Positions 16,538 to 25,101 of a stretch of DNA of 39,075 nt are shown piece after piece; position 1 is the first letter of the stretch, and each line of letters starts with the position of its first letter. The position numbers were made by a program, and so were the translations under genes. The DNA comes from an uncultured Parabacteroides sp. (lineage in GTDB: Bacteria > Bacteroidota > Bacteroidia > Bacteroidales > Tannerellaceae): contig CASEGC010000058.1 of NCBI GenBank assembly GCA_949287365.1, forward strand, positions 1-39,075, written 5' to 3'. Below the pieces are notes generated by a model. That model was not told where the DNA came from. It made no database searches and saw only the letters and a list, made by a program, of their open reading frames with translations.

Positions 16538-17950
16538 ATGAGGAAGCAGATATTGAAATGCTTATGTTGCTCATTAGCAAGCGCTTTCCCGTTCCTCGCA
16601 TTCGCGGAAAAGCCGACAAATTTTATAGTCATTTTAATGGACGACATGGGATATGGAGATTTAGGATGTACAGGAGCCATCGGATATGAGACACCCAATA
16701 TCGATAAGATGGCGGAAGAAGGGATGCGGTTCACCCGTTTCTACTCGGCTCAAGCGGTAAGTGGCGCCTCCCGGGCGGGATTGTTAACCGGTTGTTATCC
16801 TAACCGTATCCATATGTCAGGAGCCCCTTCCCATCGGACGAAAACAGGTATCAGCGATGAAGAAGAGACCATAGCGGATGTTTTAAAGAAAAAAGGATAC
16901 GCTTGCGCGGCTTACGGGAAATGGCATTTAGGCCACCACAAACCATTCTTGCCCATGCGCCATGGCTTTGATGAGTATTATGGCATCCCCTACTCGAACG
17001 ATATGTGGCCGAATCACCCTACCGGTAAATATCCTCCACTACCCTTGATCGAGGGTGACAAGGTGATCGCGGAGAACCCTGACCAGAGCCGTTTCACTAC
17101 GGATTTCACGAACCGTGCGTTGAGTTTCATCGATAAACATAAAGACGGCCCATTCTTTATCTATCTGGCGCACCCCATGCCCCACGTCCCCTTGTTCGTA
17201 TCCGACAAGTTCAAGGGAAAAAGCGAACAAGGGCTATATGGGGATGTCATCATGGAAATCGATTGGAGTATCGGACAAATCTTGAAAAAATTGGAAGAGG
17301 AAGGACTCGCGGAAAACACGTTAGTTGTCGTGACCTCCGACAATGGTCCTTGGCTGAATTACGGGAATCACGCGGGGACAACAGGTGGGCTTCGCGAAGG
17401 CAAAGGAACAAGTTTCGAAGGAGGACAGCGCGTCCCATGCATCATGCGTTGGAAAGGTGTCATACCGGAAGGCACGATTTGCAACAAGTTATCTTCCGCG
17501 ATCGACCTTTTGCCAACATTCGCTTCCATCGCCGCGGCTCCTCTCCCCGCACATAAGATCGATGGCGTGAATATATTACCTTTGTTGAGACAAAAAGAGA
17601 ACGCCAATCCAAGAACCTCTTTCTATTATTACTACCGGCAAAACAGTTTAGAAGCCGTGACAGACGGGACGTTCAAACTGGTCTTTCCCCATCCGCACCG
17701 GACTTACGAAGGCTTCATCCCGGGAAATGATGGGAAACCCGGGCCGGTAAATGAGTTCCACCAATTAAAAGACACGTTATTGTTCGATTTACGCCGCGAT
17801 CCGGGGGAGAGGTATAACGTATTAAGCCTATATCCGGAAGTAACCGAGAAACTGAGCCAAATGGCTAATGAGGCGAGAATAGACCTCGGTGACGACCTGA
17901 CGGGTGTCGAAGGGAAAAACAGACGCCCGTGCGGAAGGATAGACGAATAA
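16538..17950 (+). CDS. Secreted serine-type sulfatase (S1 family, arylsulfatase A-like)
   Basis: The 470-residue enzyme has a signal peptide ending near AFA. The metal-binding MDDMGYGDLG (Asp35/36) and the active-site signature VSGASRAGLLTG (Ser75 to Arg79) follow, then GKWHLGHH (Lys/His), HPMPHVPL and TSDNG. The first signature residue is Ser, not Cys, so the formylglycine must be made by an anaerobic radical-SAM sulfatase-maturing enzyme (anSME), which is not in this window. It hydrolyses sulfate esters on sugars, probably in the periplasm. Position five bases after susD ties it to the same glycan, so the substrate is probably sulfated. The ATG at 16538 is used; the upstream frame would need a TTG inside susD. 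The S1 subfamily, and so the regio-specificity, cannot be told here. Confidence 0.92.
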   Translation: MRKQILKCLCCSLASAFPFLAFAEKPTNFIVILMDDMGYGDLGCTGAIGYETPNIDKMAEEGMRFTRFYSAQAVSGASRAGLLTGCYPNRIHMSGAPSHRTKTGISDEEETIADVLKKKGYACAAYGKWHLGHHKPFLPMRHGFDEYYGIPYSNDMWPNHPTGKYPPLPLIEGDKVIAENPDQSRFTTDFTNRALSFIDKHKDGPFFIYLAHPMPHVPLFVSDKFKGKSEQGLYGDVIMEIDWSIGQILKKLEEEGLAENTLVVVTSDNGPWLNYGNHAGTTGGLREGKGTSFEGGQRVPCIMRWKGVIPEGTICNKLSSAIDLLPTFASIAAAPLPAHKIDGVNILPLLRQKENANPRTSFYYYYRQNSLEAVTDGTFKLVFPHPHRTYEGFIPGNDGKPGPVNEFHQLKDTLLFDLRRDPGERYNVLSLYPEVTEKLSQMANEARIDLGDDLTGVEGKNRRPCGRIDE

Positions 17951-17980
17951 ACGAGCTTTTTTGAGGAGCATGTTACCCCA

Positions 17981-19222
17981 TCATTCTCCAAGCTCCGTGA
18001 CCTGCCCCATGAAAAGAATCGCTCCGCTCTTGTTCTCCTTGATGAGGAACAGGAAGGGGCGGTTCACATGGAAAGGATACGGAAGTAACTCGGGCGGCAA
18101 CTCCTCCTCGGCGATGATGGTGGCGACCGTCGCGGCGGCAGCTTCCGTTCCACCCTCGTCAACGGAGATAAAGGTATTTTGGTAGAGTTCGCCAATGCCC
18201 AATTCCCCATCCGCCAGCCGAGGAAAGTTATCCGCCTTCGTTTCAAACGGGCGAGTCATACCCAACGACCGTAAAGTTCTTTTCAAGCTACACCGCTTCT
18301 CCATCCGGAACGCGGGTAATCTCAAGTCCAACCTTCGCGGCTTTCCTTCTTTCTCCCATCTTCGCCAATTCTCCGTGGTGAAAGCGTCGAGGCAAGATTC
18401 CCATCTCTTTCCCGCCGAAGGCAAGAAAATCACCATAGAGAAACGCCCCTCCTTATAAGGCAGTTCGGCGATATCGAAGAGACTGTCCCGCATCAGCCGG
18501 AAAGTCTCGGTCTGGCGCATCATCCCGACCTCGCTAACCGTTCCGTCCATCGCGGTGAAAGGCTCCGGGCGTGTTCCCTCTTTCGAGAACGCATATTCCC
18601 ATTTCCCTTGAAAATACAACGTATTGACCAAAAGCATCCGTTCCTGTTCCGACAAATCAGCCAACACTTCCGGTATACGTCCTCTTGTCTTCTCGGCGCA
18701 CCAACGGTTGACCTCCCCTACCGCGTCGGGAGCGGAGAAATCCAAATCGCGAATCTCAGCGCCATACATCACACGGCACAAATCCCGGAACGCGGGTTTA
18801 ATGGCGAAATCATCGCTCACCCAAACGGAATAGCCAATCCCCAGCTCCGACACGGCATCCTTATGGCTCAGCCCCGCCATCCGCCAATGGTAATCATTGA
18901 TTGAATCCAACGGGAAAGAGTCAAGGCAAAGCGCCGTCCGCGTCTCATCCAAACATTCTCCATCGACTCCGTTCATAAGCATCGACAAGAGCGAGGTAAC
19001 GCTGAATGGGGAAATCAGGAACGAGCCGCCGGTGGACTCTCCCTCCGCCAATCGACGGAACAAACGGAACGCGAACGCCGTGTTCCGCTCGGAGATTCGC
19101 TTACCCATAGGTGACAACTCAACGCCTTTCCACGCTCCCGTTTCCTCCGCGCGCTTCTCTCCCTTTTCTTGACAAGCCAATAAAACCACGGCTAACGATA
19201 ATAGTCCCCATATCCGCCTCAT
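17981..19222 (-). CDS. Serpin-family protease inhibitor lipoprotein
   Basis: The 413-residue protein has a lipoprotein signal (LLSLAVVLLACQEKG, Cys near 17). A full serpin domain follows: NTAFAFRLFRRL, GSFLISPFSVTSLLSMLMNG, the breach motif LLVNTLYFQGKWEYAF, and the C-terminal HVNRPFLFLIKENKSGAILFMGQV. The reactive-loop hinge EGGTEAAAATVATII fits an inhibitory serpin. Counting from alpha-1-antitrypsin, P1-P1' falls at Glu372-Glu373. Inhibitory serpins trap serine or cysteine proteases covalently. Bacteroidetes serpins such as miropin of Tannerella protect cells from host or competitor proteases; the Glu-rich site here suggests a Glu/Asp-preferring target, an inference only. It converges on the sulfatase with a 30-base gap and is divergent from mnmG. 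Confidence 0.92.
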   Translation of the reverse strand: MRRIWGLLSLAVVLLACQEKGEKRAEETGAWKGVELSPMGKRISERNTAFAFRLFRRLAEGESTGGSFLISPFSVTSLLSMLMNGVDGECLDETRTALCLDSFPLDSINDYHWRMAGLSHKDAVSELGIGYSVWVSDDFAIKPAFRDLCRVMYGAEIRDLDFSAPDAVGEVNRWCAEKTRGRIPEVLADLSEQERMLLVNTLYFQGKWEYAFSKEGTRPEPFTAMDGTVSEVGMMRQTETFRLMRDSLFDIAELPYKEGRFSMVIFLPSAGKRWESCLDAFTTENWRRWEKEGKPRRLDLRLPAFRMEKRCSLKRTLRSLGMTRPFETKADNFPRLADGELGIGELYQNTFISVDEGGTEAAAATVATIIAEEELPPELLPYPFHVNRPFLFLIKENKSGAILFMGQVTELGE

Positions 19223-19295
19223 ACGCTACATCTCCTTTCCTATCCTAGAAATATACGCAATCTCCTTCTATATCTATCATCCTCCAATCACGTCG

Positions 19296-19385
19296 AAAAA
19301 AGACGTACATGTTTTCAGGAAGACATTACCGTGTCTTCCCGGAGACACGCACGTCTTTTCCCAAGGACACGTACGTCTTTCTTTT
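19296..19385. repeat. Multi-arm inverted repeat, copy C, with an extra third arm
   Basis: AAAAAAGACGTACATGTTTT, a centre ACATTACCGTGT (19323-19334), and the partner ACACGCACGTCTTTT (19345-19359) form the usual element. A further arm ACACGTACGTCTTTC follows at 19367-19381. The first arm could pair with either right arm, giving alternative structures. It lies in the divergent gap between the serpin gene and mnmG. Confidence 0.82.
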
Positions 19386-19453
19386 GCGTCACTCGGAGGT
19401 GAAACTTTCGCCAACAAGCGCTATCTTCGCGTAAAATAAAAGGACACAGAAGA

Positions 19454-21331
19454 ATGACTTTCAATTACGACGTAATCGTGGTGGGCGCGGGGCACGCGGG
19501 ATGCGAGGCGGCGGCGGCGGCGGCCAACTTAGGCTCGAAGACGCTTTTGATAACGATGGACATGAACAAGATAGCCCAGATGAGTTGCAACCCGGCGGTC
19601 GGAGGAATCGCCAAGGGACAAATCGTACGCGAGATCGACGCGATGGGCGGTTACATGGGAATCGTGACCGACCGCACCGCCATCCAGTTCCGGATGTTGA
19701 ACCGCAGCAAAGGACCGGCGATGTGGAGCCCGCGGGCGCAAAGCGACCGGGCCCGTTTCATCGAATGCTGGCGCGGCATCTTGGAAAATATCCCCAACCT
19801 GTCCTTATGGCAGGACGACGTACGCGAGTTACTATTGGAAAACGGCGAGGCGCGCGGCGTGCGTACGGGCATGAACGTGGAGTTCCGCGCGAAAGCGGTC
19901 GTACTGACTAACGGTACCTTCCTGAACGGATTGATGCATATCGGGAAAACCCAGATACGGGGCGGGCGCATCGCCGAACCCGCGTCGACCGGACTGACCG
20001 AGCAATTGCGGTCGCTCGGCATCCGGACCGACCGGATGAAGACCGGCACGCCGGTACGTATCGACGCACGAAGCGTGCATTTCGAAGAGATGACCGAGCA
20101 GCCCGGCGAGAACGACTTCCACAAGTTCTCTTATTTGGATACCGAGCGTCGGCGGTTGCGCCAGCTCTCCTGCTGGACGACCTTCACCAACGAGGCTTGC
20201 CACGCGATCCTACGGGAAGGCCTCCCCGACTCTCCGCTGTATAACGGGCAAATCAAAAGTATCGGTCCGCGTTACTGTCCGAGTATCGAGACGAAAATCG
20301 TCACCTTCGCCGACAAGCCGCAGCACCAGCTGTTCTTAGAACCGGAAGGCGAGACGACACAGGAATATTACCTGAACGGTTTCTCCTCTTCCTTGCCTTT
20401 GGACATTCAGCTCCAGGCGCTCCAAGCGATACCCGCGTTCCGCGACGTACAAATCTATCGTCCCGGTTACGCGATAGAATACGATTTCTTCGACCCGACA
20501 CAACTGAAACACACCTTGGAGACGAAACCAATCCGGAACCTCTTTTTCGCCGGCCAAATCAACGGGACGACCGGCTATGAGGAGGCGGGCGGCCAAGGCT
20601 TGATAGCGGGTATCAACGCCCACATCAATTGTCACGGAGGCGAGCCGTTCACGTTGCGACGGGACGAGGCCTATATCGGCGTATTAATCGACGATTTGGT
20701 CACGAAAGGCGTGGACGAGCCTTACCGGATGTTTACCTCGCGAGCCGAATACCGCATCCTGCTTCGTCAGGACAACGCAGATATGCGACTGACGGAGAAA
20801 TCCTACCGATTGGGGTTGGCTACCCGCTCGCGGTACGATTCGTTGGAAGAGAAAAAAATGAGCCGGGACGCGATTATCCATTTCGCGGAGAATTATTCCG
20901 TGAAACCCGCCTACATCAATAGCGGGTTAGAGAAACTGGGAACGACTCCCCTTTCTCATGGCTGCAAGCTGGTCGACATATTGCTTCGCCCGCAAATCTC
21001 TTTGGAAAACCTGGCGGAATTGATACCGGTTCTTCACACAGAGTTAGACAAGGTACCCTCGTCCCGGAAAGAAGAGATTATCGAGGCGGCCGAAATCCTG
21101 ATGAAGTACAGTGGCTATATCAAGAGGGAACAAATCATAGCGGACAAGATAAATCGTTTGGAGAACATCCATATCAAAGGGAAATTCGATTACAACACGA
21201 TTCAGTCCCTTTCCACGGAGGCCCGGCAGAAACTGACGCGAATCGACCCGGAGACCATCGCGCAAGCGAGCCGCATTCCGGGCATCTCTCCAAACGACAT
21301 CAACATCCTGCTGGTCTTATTAGGGCGATAA
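19454..21331 (+). CDS. mnmG: tRNA uridine-5-carboxymethylaminomethyl(34) synthesis enzyme MnmG (GidA)
   Basis: The 625-residue FAD enzyme is full length. It carries the dinucleotide-binding VIVVGAGHAGCEAAAAAANLG, the GidA signature SCNPAVGGIAKGQIVREIDA (about 45-64), MKTGTPVRID near 197, the second FAD motif GYEEAGGQGLIAGINAH and the C-terminal tRNA-binding helical domain. With MnmE it modifies the wobble uridine of several tRNAs in the cytoplasm. The first ATG, 8 bases after a purine-rich AGGACACAGAAG stretch, is supported by the immediate FYNYDVIVVG-type N-terminus. It is followed by a parS-type site. In many bacteria gidA is origin-proximal, which fits that site. Confidence 0.97.
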   Translation: MTFNYDVIVVGAGHAGCEAAAAAANLGSKTLLITMDMNKIAQMSCNPAVGGIAKGQIVREIDAMGGYMGIVTDRTAIQFRMLNRSKGPAMWSPRAQSDRARFIECWRGILENIPNLSLWQDDVRELLLENGEARGVRTGMNVEFRAKAVVLTNGTFLNGLMHIGKTQIRGGRIAEPASTGLTEQLRSLGIRTDRMKTGTPVRIDARSVHFEEMTEQPGENDFHKFSYLDTERRRLRQLSCWTTFTNEACHAILREGLPDSPLYNGQIKSIGPRYCPSIETKIVTFADKPQHQLFLEPEGETTQEYYLNGFSSSLPLDIQLQALQAIPAFRDVQIYRPGYAIEYDFFDPTQLKHTLETKPIRNLFFAGQINGTTGYEEAGGQGLIAGINAHINCHGGEPFTLRRDEAYIGVLIDDLVTKGVDEPYRMFTSRAEYRILLRQDNADMRLTEKSYRLGLATRSRYDSLEEKKMSRDAIIHFAENYSVKPAYINSGLEKLGTTPLSHGCKLVDILLRPQISLENLAELIPVLHTELDKVPSSRKEEIIEAAEILMKYSGYIKREQIIADKINRLENIHIKGKFDYNTIQSLSTEARQKLTRIDPETIAQASRIPGISPNDINILLVLLGR

Positions 21332-21339
21332 CCGGCGAT

Positions 21340-21355
21340 TGTTCCACGTGAAACA
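21340..21355. promoter_or_regulatory. parS: parS-type ParB-binding site
   Basis: TGTTCCACGTGAAACA is a 16-bp match, allowing the single free base, to the widely conserved chromosomal parS consensus TGTTNCACGTGAAACA. It starts 9 bases after the mnmG stop, in the 80-base gap before uvrC. ParB bound at such sites nucleates the partition complex and loads SMC near the replication origin. No parA or parB gene is in the window. Confidence 0.85.
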
Positions 21356-21411
21356 CATTAAAGGAGATATTCAGATAATAGGAGTTAAAACACTGGTTAT
21401 AGGAGCACACA

Positions 21412-23241
21412 ATGATGGACAAGGACAAACATATCAAGTCTATCCTCTCGATAATTCCGGAGAAACCGGGCTGCTATCAGTATTTCGACGAGAGAGGGAC
21501 AATCATCTACGTCGGCAAGGCGAAGAACCTGAGACGGCGGGTCTCCTCCTATTTCAACAAAGCGCACGACAGCCAAAAGACCCGTGCACTGGTAAAACAA
21601 ATCCGGGACATCAAATATATCGTGGTCGATACGGAAGAGGATGCCTTGCTATTGGAAAACAACCTGATCAAGCAATATCGGCCCCGCTACAACGTCTTGT
21701 TGAAAGACGACAAGACCTACCCGTCTATCGTCGTGAAGAACGAATATTTCCCGCGTGTGTTCCAGACCCGGAATATCGTACGAGACGGCTCACAATATTA
21801 CGGTCCCTATCCTTCCGTATATACGGCGAAGGTGATGCTGCAAATGTTGAAGGAGCTATATCCGATACGTACCTGCAAATACCCGCTCACGCCCGAATCC
21901 ATCGCGCAAGGGCGATACAAGGTGTGCCTCGAATATCATATCAAACGATGTAAAGGTCCCTGCGAAGGCTTACAATCCTTGGAGGAATACCAGCGGAATA
22001 TCGCGGAAATCAAGGAAATCTTGAAAGGAAACATCTCGCAAATCAGCAAGCATCTATATGAGGAGATGCAAACGATGGCCGCGGAATTGCGTTTCGAGGA
22101 GGCGCAAAAGATAAAAGAGAAATATGAGGTCATCGAGAATTACCGTTCCAAATCGACAGTAGTTCCACCGACCTTACACAACATCGATGTCTTTTCAATT
22201 GTCGAATATGAGAATTCGGCATACATCAATTTCATGCATATCGGAAACGGAGCCATCGTACAAGCCTACACTTTCGAATACAAGAAAAAGCTGGACGAGA
22301 CGAAAGAGGAACTATTGAGCCTCGGCATAGCGGAAATGCGGAATCGTTTCAAAAGCACAGCGAGAGAGATTATCGTGCCTTTCGAATTAGATATCAGCTT
22401 AAACAATCTGGTTGTCACGGTTCCCCAACGGGGAGACAAGAAAAAGCTACTCGACTTATCGGAAATGAACGCGAAGCAGTTCAAGATTGACCGCCTGAAA
22501 CAGGCCGAGAAACTCAATCCTGAACAACGGAACACACGTATCCTAAAAGAAATCCAAGAAGCGTTGCATCTGGAGAAGTTACCGGCGCATATCGAATGTT
22601 TCGATAATTCGAACATACAGGGGAGCGACCCCGTAGCGGCTTGTGTGGTCTTCAAGATGGGTAAACCCTCAAAGCAGGATTATCGGAAATATAACATCAA
22701 GACCGTAGTCGGTCCGGACGATTACGCCTCCATGAAAGAGGTGGTACGCAGACGATATGAGCGGGCTATCGAGGAAAAATCTCCCCTACCCGACCTGATT
22801 ATTACGGACGGTGGAAAGGGACAAATGGAGGTGGTACGTTCCGTCGTGGAAGATGAATTGGGACTGACGATTCCTATCGCCGGACTGGCTAAAGACGGCC
22901 GGCATCGTACCTCCGAATTATTGTTCGGCTTTCCGCCCGTCACCGTAGGTATGCGCTTGGACAGTCCACTTTTTCACCTGCTCACCCGGATACAGGACGA
23001 GGTGCATCGCTTCGCCATTACCTTCCATAAGGAAAAGCGAAGCAAGAGCCAAACCAAATCCGAGCTGGATACGATTAAAGGCATCGGCGAAAAGACTAAA
23101 GAATCGCTGCTACATCATTTCAAGAGCGTGAAACGAATCAAAGAAGCCGATTTCAACGACCTGAAAGCGGTCGTTGGCGAGGCGAAAGCGAGAACCCTGC
23201 GAGACGCGTTCAACGAACAAGGACAAACAAAACAAACATAA
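21412..23241 (+). CDS. uvrC: Excinuclease ABC subunit C (UvrC)
   Basis: The 609-residue protein has the complete UvrC layout: a GIY-YIG nuclease (KPGCYQYF then IIYVGKAKNLRRRVSSYF, about 18-50), the UvrB-binding UVR motif (AAELRFEEAQKIKEKYEVI, about 220), the RNase H-like second nuclease domain (HIECFDNSNIQGSDPVAACV, LIITDGGKGQ, HRFAITFH), and a C-terminal helix-hairpin-helix pair (LDTIKGIGEKTKESLLHHF). It makes the two incisions in nucleotide excision repair. The ATG at 21412 (or 21415) starts just before the nuclease domain. dtd begins one base after its stop, so the two are translationally coupled. Confidence 0.97.
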   Translation: MMDKDKHIKSILSIIPEKPGCYQYFDERGTIIYVGKAKNLRRRVSSYFNKAHDSQKTRALVKQIRDIKYIVVDTEEDALLLENNLIKQYRPRYNVLLKDDKTYPSIVVKNEYFPRVFQTRNIVRDGSQYYGPYPSVYTAKVMLQMLKELYPIRTCKYPLTPESIAQGRYKVCLEYHIKRCKGPCEGLQSLEEYQRNIAEIKEILKGNISQISKHLYEEMQTMAAELRFEEAQKIKEKYEVIENYRSKSTVVPPTLHNIDVFSIVEYENSAYINFMHIGNGAIVQAYTFEYKKKLDETKEELLSLGIAEMRNRFKSTAREIIVPFELDISLNNLVVTVPQRGDKKKLLDLSEMNAKQFKIDRLKQAEKLNPEQRNTRILKEIQEALHLEKLPAHIECFDNSNIQGSDPVAACVVFKMGKPSKQDYRKYNIKTVVGPDDYASMKEVVRRRYERAIEEKSPLPDLIITDGGKGQMEVVRSVVEDELGLTIPIAGLAKDGRHRTSELLFGFPPVTVGMRLDSPLFHLLTRIQDEVHRFAITFHKEKRSKSQTKSELDTIKGIGEKTKESLLHHFKSVKRIKEADFNDLKAVVGEAKARTLRDAFNEQGQTKQT

Positions 23242-23242
23242 T

Positions 23243-23695
23243 ATGAGAACAGTTATACAACGTGTACGACACGCTTCCGTCACGATAGACGGACAACTTA
23301 AATCCAAGATCGGACAAGGACTGCTGGTCTTGGTTGGCATCGAGGACAAGGACACTCAAGAAGACATCGAATGGTTGGCGAAGAAAATCACCAACCTGCG
23401 GATATTCGACGATGAAAACGGCGTTATGAACCGTTCCGTGACGGACATCGACGGCGAGATATTAATCGTCAGCCAGTTCACTTTGTACGCCTCCACGAAG
23501 AAAGGCAACCGTCCCTCCTACCTGAAGGCCTCCAAACCGGGAATCGCCATTCCCATGTATGAGGCGTTCTGCGAGGAGGTAGGGCTTCAACTGGGCAAAC
23601 CGGTACAGACGGGTACTTTCGGAGCGGACATGAAGGTAGAGTTGCTGAACGACGGACCCGTAACGATTTGGATTGATTCACAAAACAAGGAATAG
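23243..23695 (+). CDS. dtd: D-aminoacyl-tRNA deacylase
   Basis: The 150-residue protein shows the Dtd hallmarks: MRTVIQRVRHASVTIDGQ at the start, GLLVLVGIEDKDT, VSQFTLYAS (about 79-87, SQxT active-site motif), KGNRPSY and the cis-GP motif NDGPVTIWID near the C-terminus. It frees tRNAs charged with D-amino acids or glycine mischarged on tRNA-Ala. The ATG one base after the uvrC stop is chosen because MRTVIQRV is the conserved family N-terminus. The MazG-like gene follows after 4 bases. Confidence 0.96.
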   Translation: MRTVIQRVRHASVTIDGQLKSKIGQGLLVLVGIEDKDTQEDIEWLAKKITNLRIFDDENGVMNRSVTDIDGEILIVSQFTLYASTKKGNRPSYLKASKPGIAIPMYEAFCEEVGLQLGKPVQTGTFGADMKVELLNDGPVTIWIDSQNKE

Positions 23696-23699
23696 TACT

Positions 23700-24038
23700 A
23701 TGGCGGAAATTACGATTAAACAGGCGCAACAGCTGGTGGATATGTGGATACAGACTTACGGCGTGCGCTACTTCAACGAGCTGACCAATATGGCGATACT
23801 GACCGAGGAGGTCGGCGAGGTAGCGCGCATTATCGCCCGCGAATATGGAGAGCAATCGTTTAAAGAAAGCGACAAGAATAAAGATTTGGCCGATGAAATG
23901 GCGGATGTGCTTTGGGTATTGTTTTGCCTCGCCAACCAAACGGGCATCGACCTGACCGAGGCGTTCGAGAAAAACTTCCGGAAAAAGAGCGAGCGCGACA
24001 AGGAACGGCATAAACAGAACGAGAAGTTGAACGGATAA
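23700..24038 (+). CDS. MazG-like nucleotide pyrophosphohydrolase
   Basis: The 112-residue all-helical protein has a single MazG-type domain: ILTEEVGEVARIIAREYG gives the EExxE metal ligands (about 35-40) and LADEMADVLWVLFCLANQTG the ExxD pair (about 65-84). The family hydrolyses nucleoside triphosphates to monophosphate and pyrophosphate, often cleaning damaged dNTPs, and acts in the cytoplasm as a dimer or tetramer. The start ATG, 4 bases after dtd, is preferred over the upstream in-frame start that overlaps dtd. Its place between tRNA/DNA quality-control genes and deoC fits nucleotide-pool cleaning. The exact nucleotide is unknown. Confidence 0.9.
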   Translation: MAEITIKQAQQLVDMWIQTYGVRYFNELTNMAILTEEVGEVARIIAREYGEQSFKESDKNKDLADEMADVLWVLFCLANQTGIDLTEAFEKNFRKKSERDKERHKQNEKLNG

Positions 24039-24047
24039 AAACAGAAC

Positions 24048-24971
24048 ATGATGGATTTATACAATGACTCCGAGCGAGAGCAAGCCTACGGGGCTTCCTC
24101 GCCCAAAACAGACAAATACCACGAGGCGTTCGATAAATTCGAGGTTTTCGAGAGCGACACCCAGGTGACGAACACGGTCAAGGCGATATTGGACAAGCAT
24201 GCCACAGAGAATCTCACGCCGGACGTGTTGAAACGGATTCACGGCTGTATCGACCTGACCTCGCTCACGGCGATGGACACGAAGGAAACGATTTGGAAAA
24301 TGGTGGAACGGGTGAACGATTACGAGGGAACGCGTCCAGACGTGCCCAACGTGGCGGCCATCTGCGTTTATCCCCTTTTCACCGACACGGTCAAGCAGGC
24401 GTTGCGGGCGGATGGCGTGCGGATAGCCGCCGTTTGCGGAGGATTCCCCGCCTCACAGACCTTCACCGAGATTAAGGTGGCGGAAACGGCGATGGCGGTC
24501 ATGGAAGGCGCCGAGGAGGTCGATACGGTGATTAACTTGGGCTACTTCCTTGAAGAGAATTATGAGGAAATGTGCGATGAATTGGAGGAAATCAAAGGAA
24601 GTTGCCGCGAGGTGCGGATGAAAGTCATCTTGGAGACCGGCGCTTTGGCCACCGCCGAGAACATCCGCAAGGCGGCCATCCTCGCCCTCTATTCTGGAGC
24701 CGATTTCATCAAGACCTCCACGGGCAAGGGTTATCCCGGAGCCACGCCGGAAGCCGCTTACGTGATGTGCCGCGTCATCCGGAAATACCACGAATTGGCC
24801 GGACGAATGGCCGGACTGAAAGTCTCCGGAGGCATCCGCACGGCGGAAGAGGCGGTGAAATATTATACCATCGTGAAGGAGGTCTTGGGCGAGGAATGGC
24901 TCACGCCGGACTACTTCCGTATCGGGGCGAGCGGTCTGGTAGGCGATATCGAGAGGCGGTTGGGCGAATAA
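24048..24971 (+). CDS. deoC: Deoxyribose-phosphate aldolase
   Basis: The 307-residue protein is a class I TIM-barrel aldolase. Motifs in order are CIDLTSLTAMDT, VAAICVYPLF, AVCGGFPASQT, EVDTVINLGYF, KVILETGAL, GADFIKTSTGKGYPGATPEA (Schiff-base Lys) and LKVSGGIRTAEEAV (second active-site Lys). It cleaves 2-deoxyribose 5-phosphate to glyceraldehyde 3-phosphate and acetaldehyde. It is longer than the ~220-260 residues of short DeoC forms because of an N-terminal helical extension (about 1-60), as in E. coli-like and Bacteroidetes forms. It is the last gene of the mnmG-to-deoC run, 9 bases after the MazG-like gene, and is followed by inverted repeat copy D. Confidence 0.95.
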   Translation: MMDLYNDSEREQAYGASSPKTDKYHEAFDKFEVFESDTQVTNTVKAILDKHATENLTPDVLKRIHGCIDLTSLTAMDTKETIWKMVERVNDYEGTRPDVPNVAAICVYPLFTDTVKQALRADGVRIAAVCGGFPASQTFTEIKVAETAMAVMEGAEEVDTVINLGYFLEENYEEMCDELEEIKGSCREVRMKVILETGALATAENIRKAAILALYSGADFIKTSTGKGYPGATPEAAYVMCRVIRKYHELAGRMAGLKVSGGIRTAEEAVKYYTIVKEVLGEEWLTPDYFRIGASGLVGDIERRLGE

Positions 24972-25003
24972 CCCACCTCTCCCCTACCCTATGTCCCTTT
25001 CTC

Positions 25004-25069
25004 AAAAAAACACGTGCGTGTCTCGGGAAAAACATTACCATGTTTCCGCGAGAACACGCACGTGTTTTT
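25004..25069. repeat. Multi-arm inverted repeat, copy D
   Basis: AAAAAAACACGTGCGTGTCTCG pairs with the CGAGAACACGCACGTGTTTTT region, with the centre ACATTACCATGT (25032-25043). It sits between the convergent stops of deoC and the outer-membrane protein gene, a position suited to a bidirectional terminator. Confidence 0.88.
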
Positions 25070-25101
25070 AAGGAAGTTTTCCCATAGTATTAGTTATAGT
25101 A

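Noticed and set aside
17951-17980. Terminator between the sulfatase and serpin genes
   Set aside because: The 30-base gap has a T-run (CTTTTTTGAGG) but no convincing stem with matched arms.
21339-21953. Open frame starting MFHVKH over the parS site
   Set aside because: The start comes only from the GTGAAACAC of parS, and the frame then runs out of phase through uvrC, which has full family motifs.
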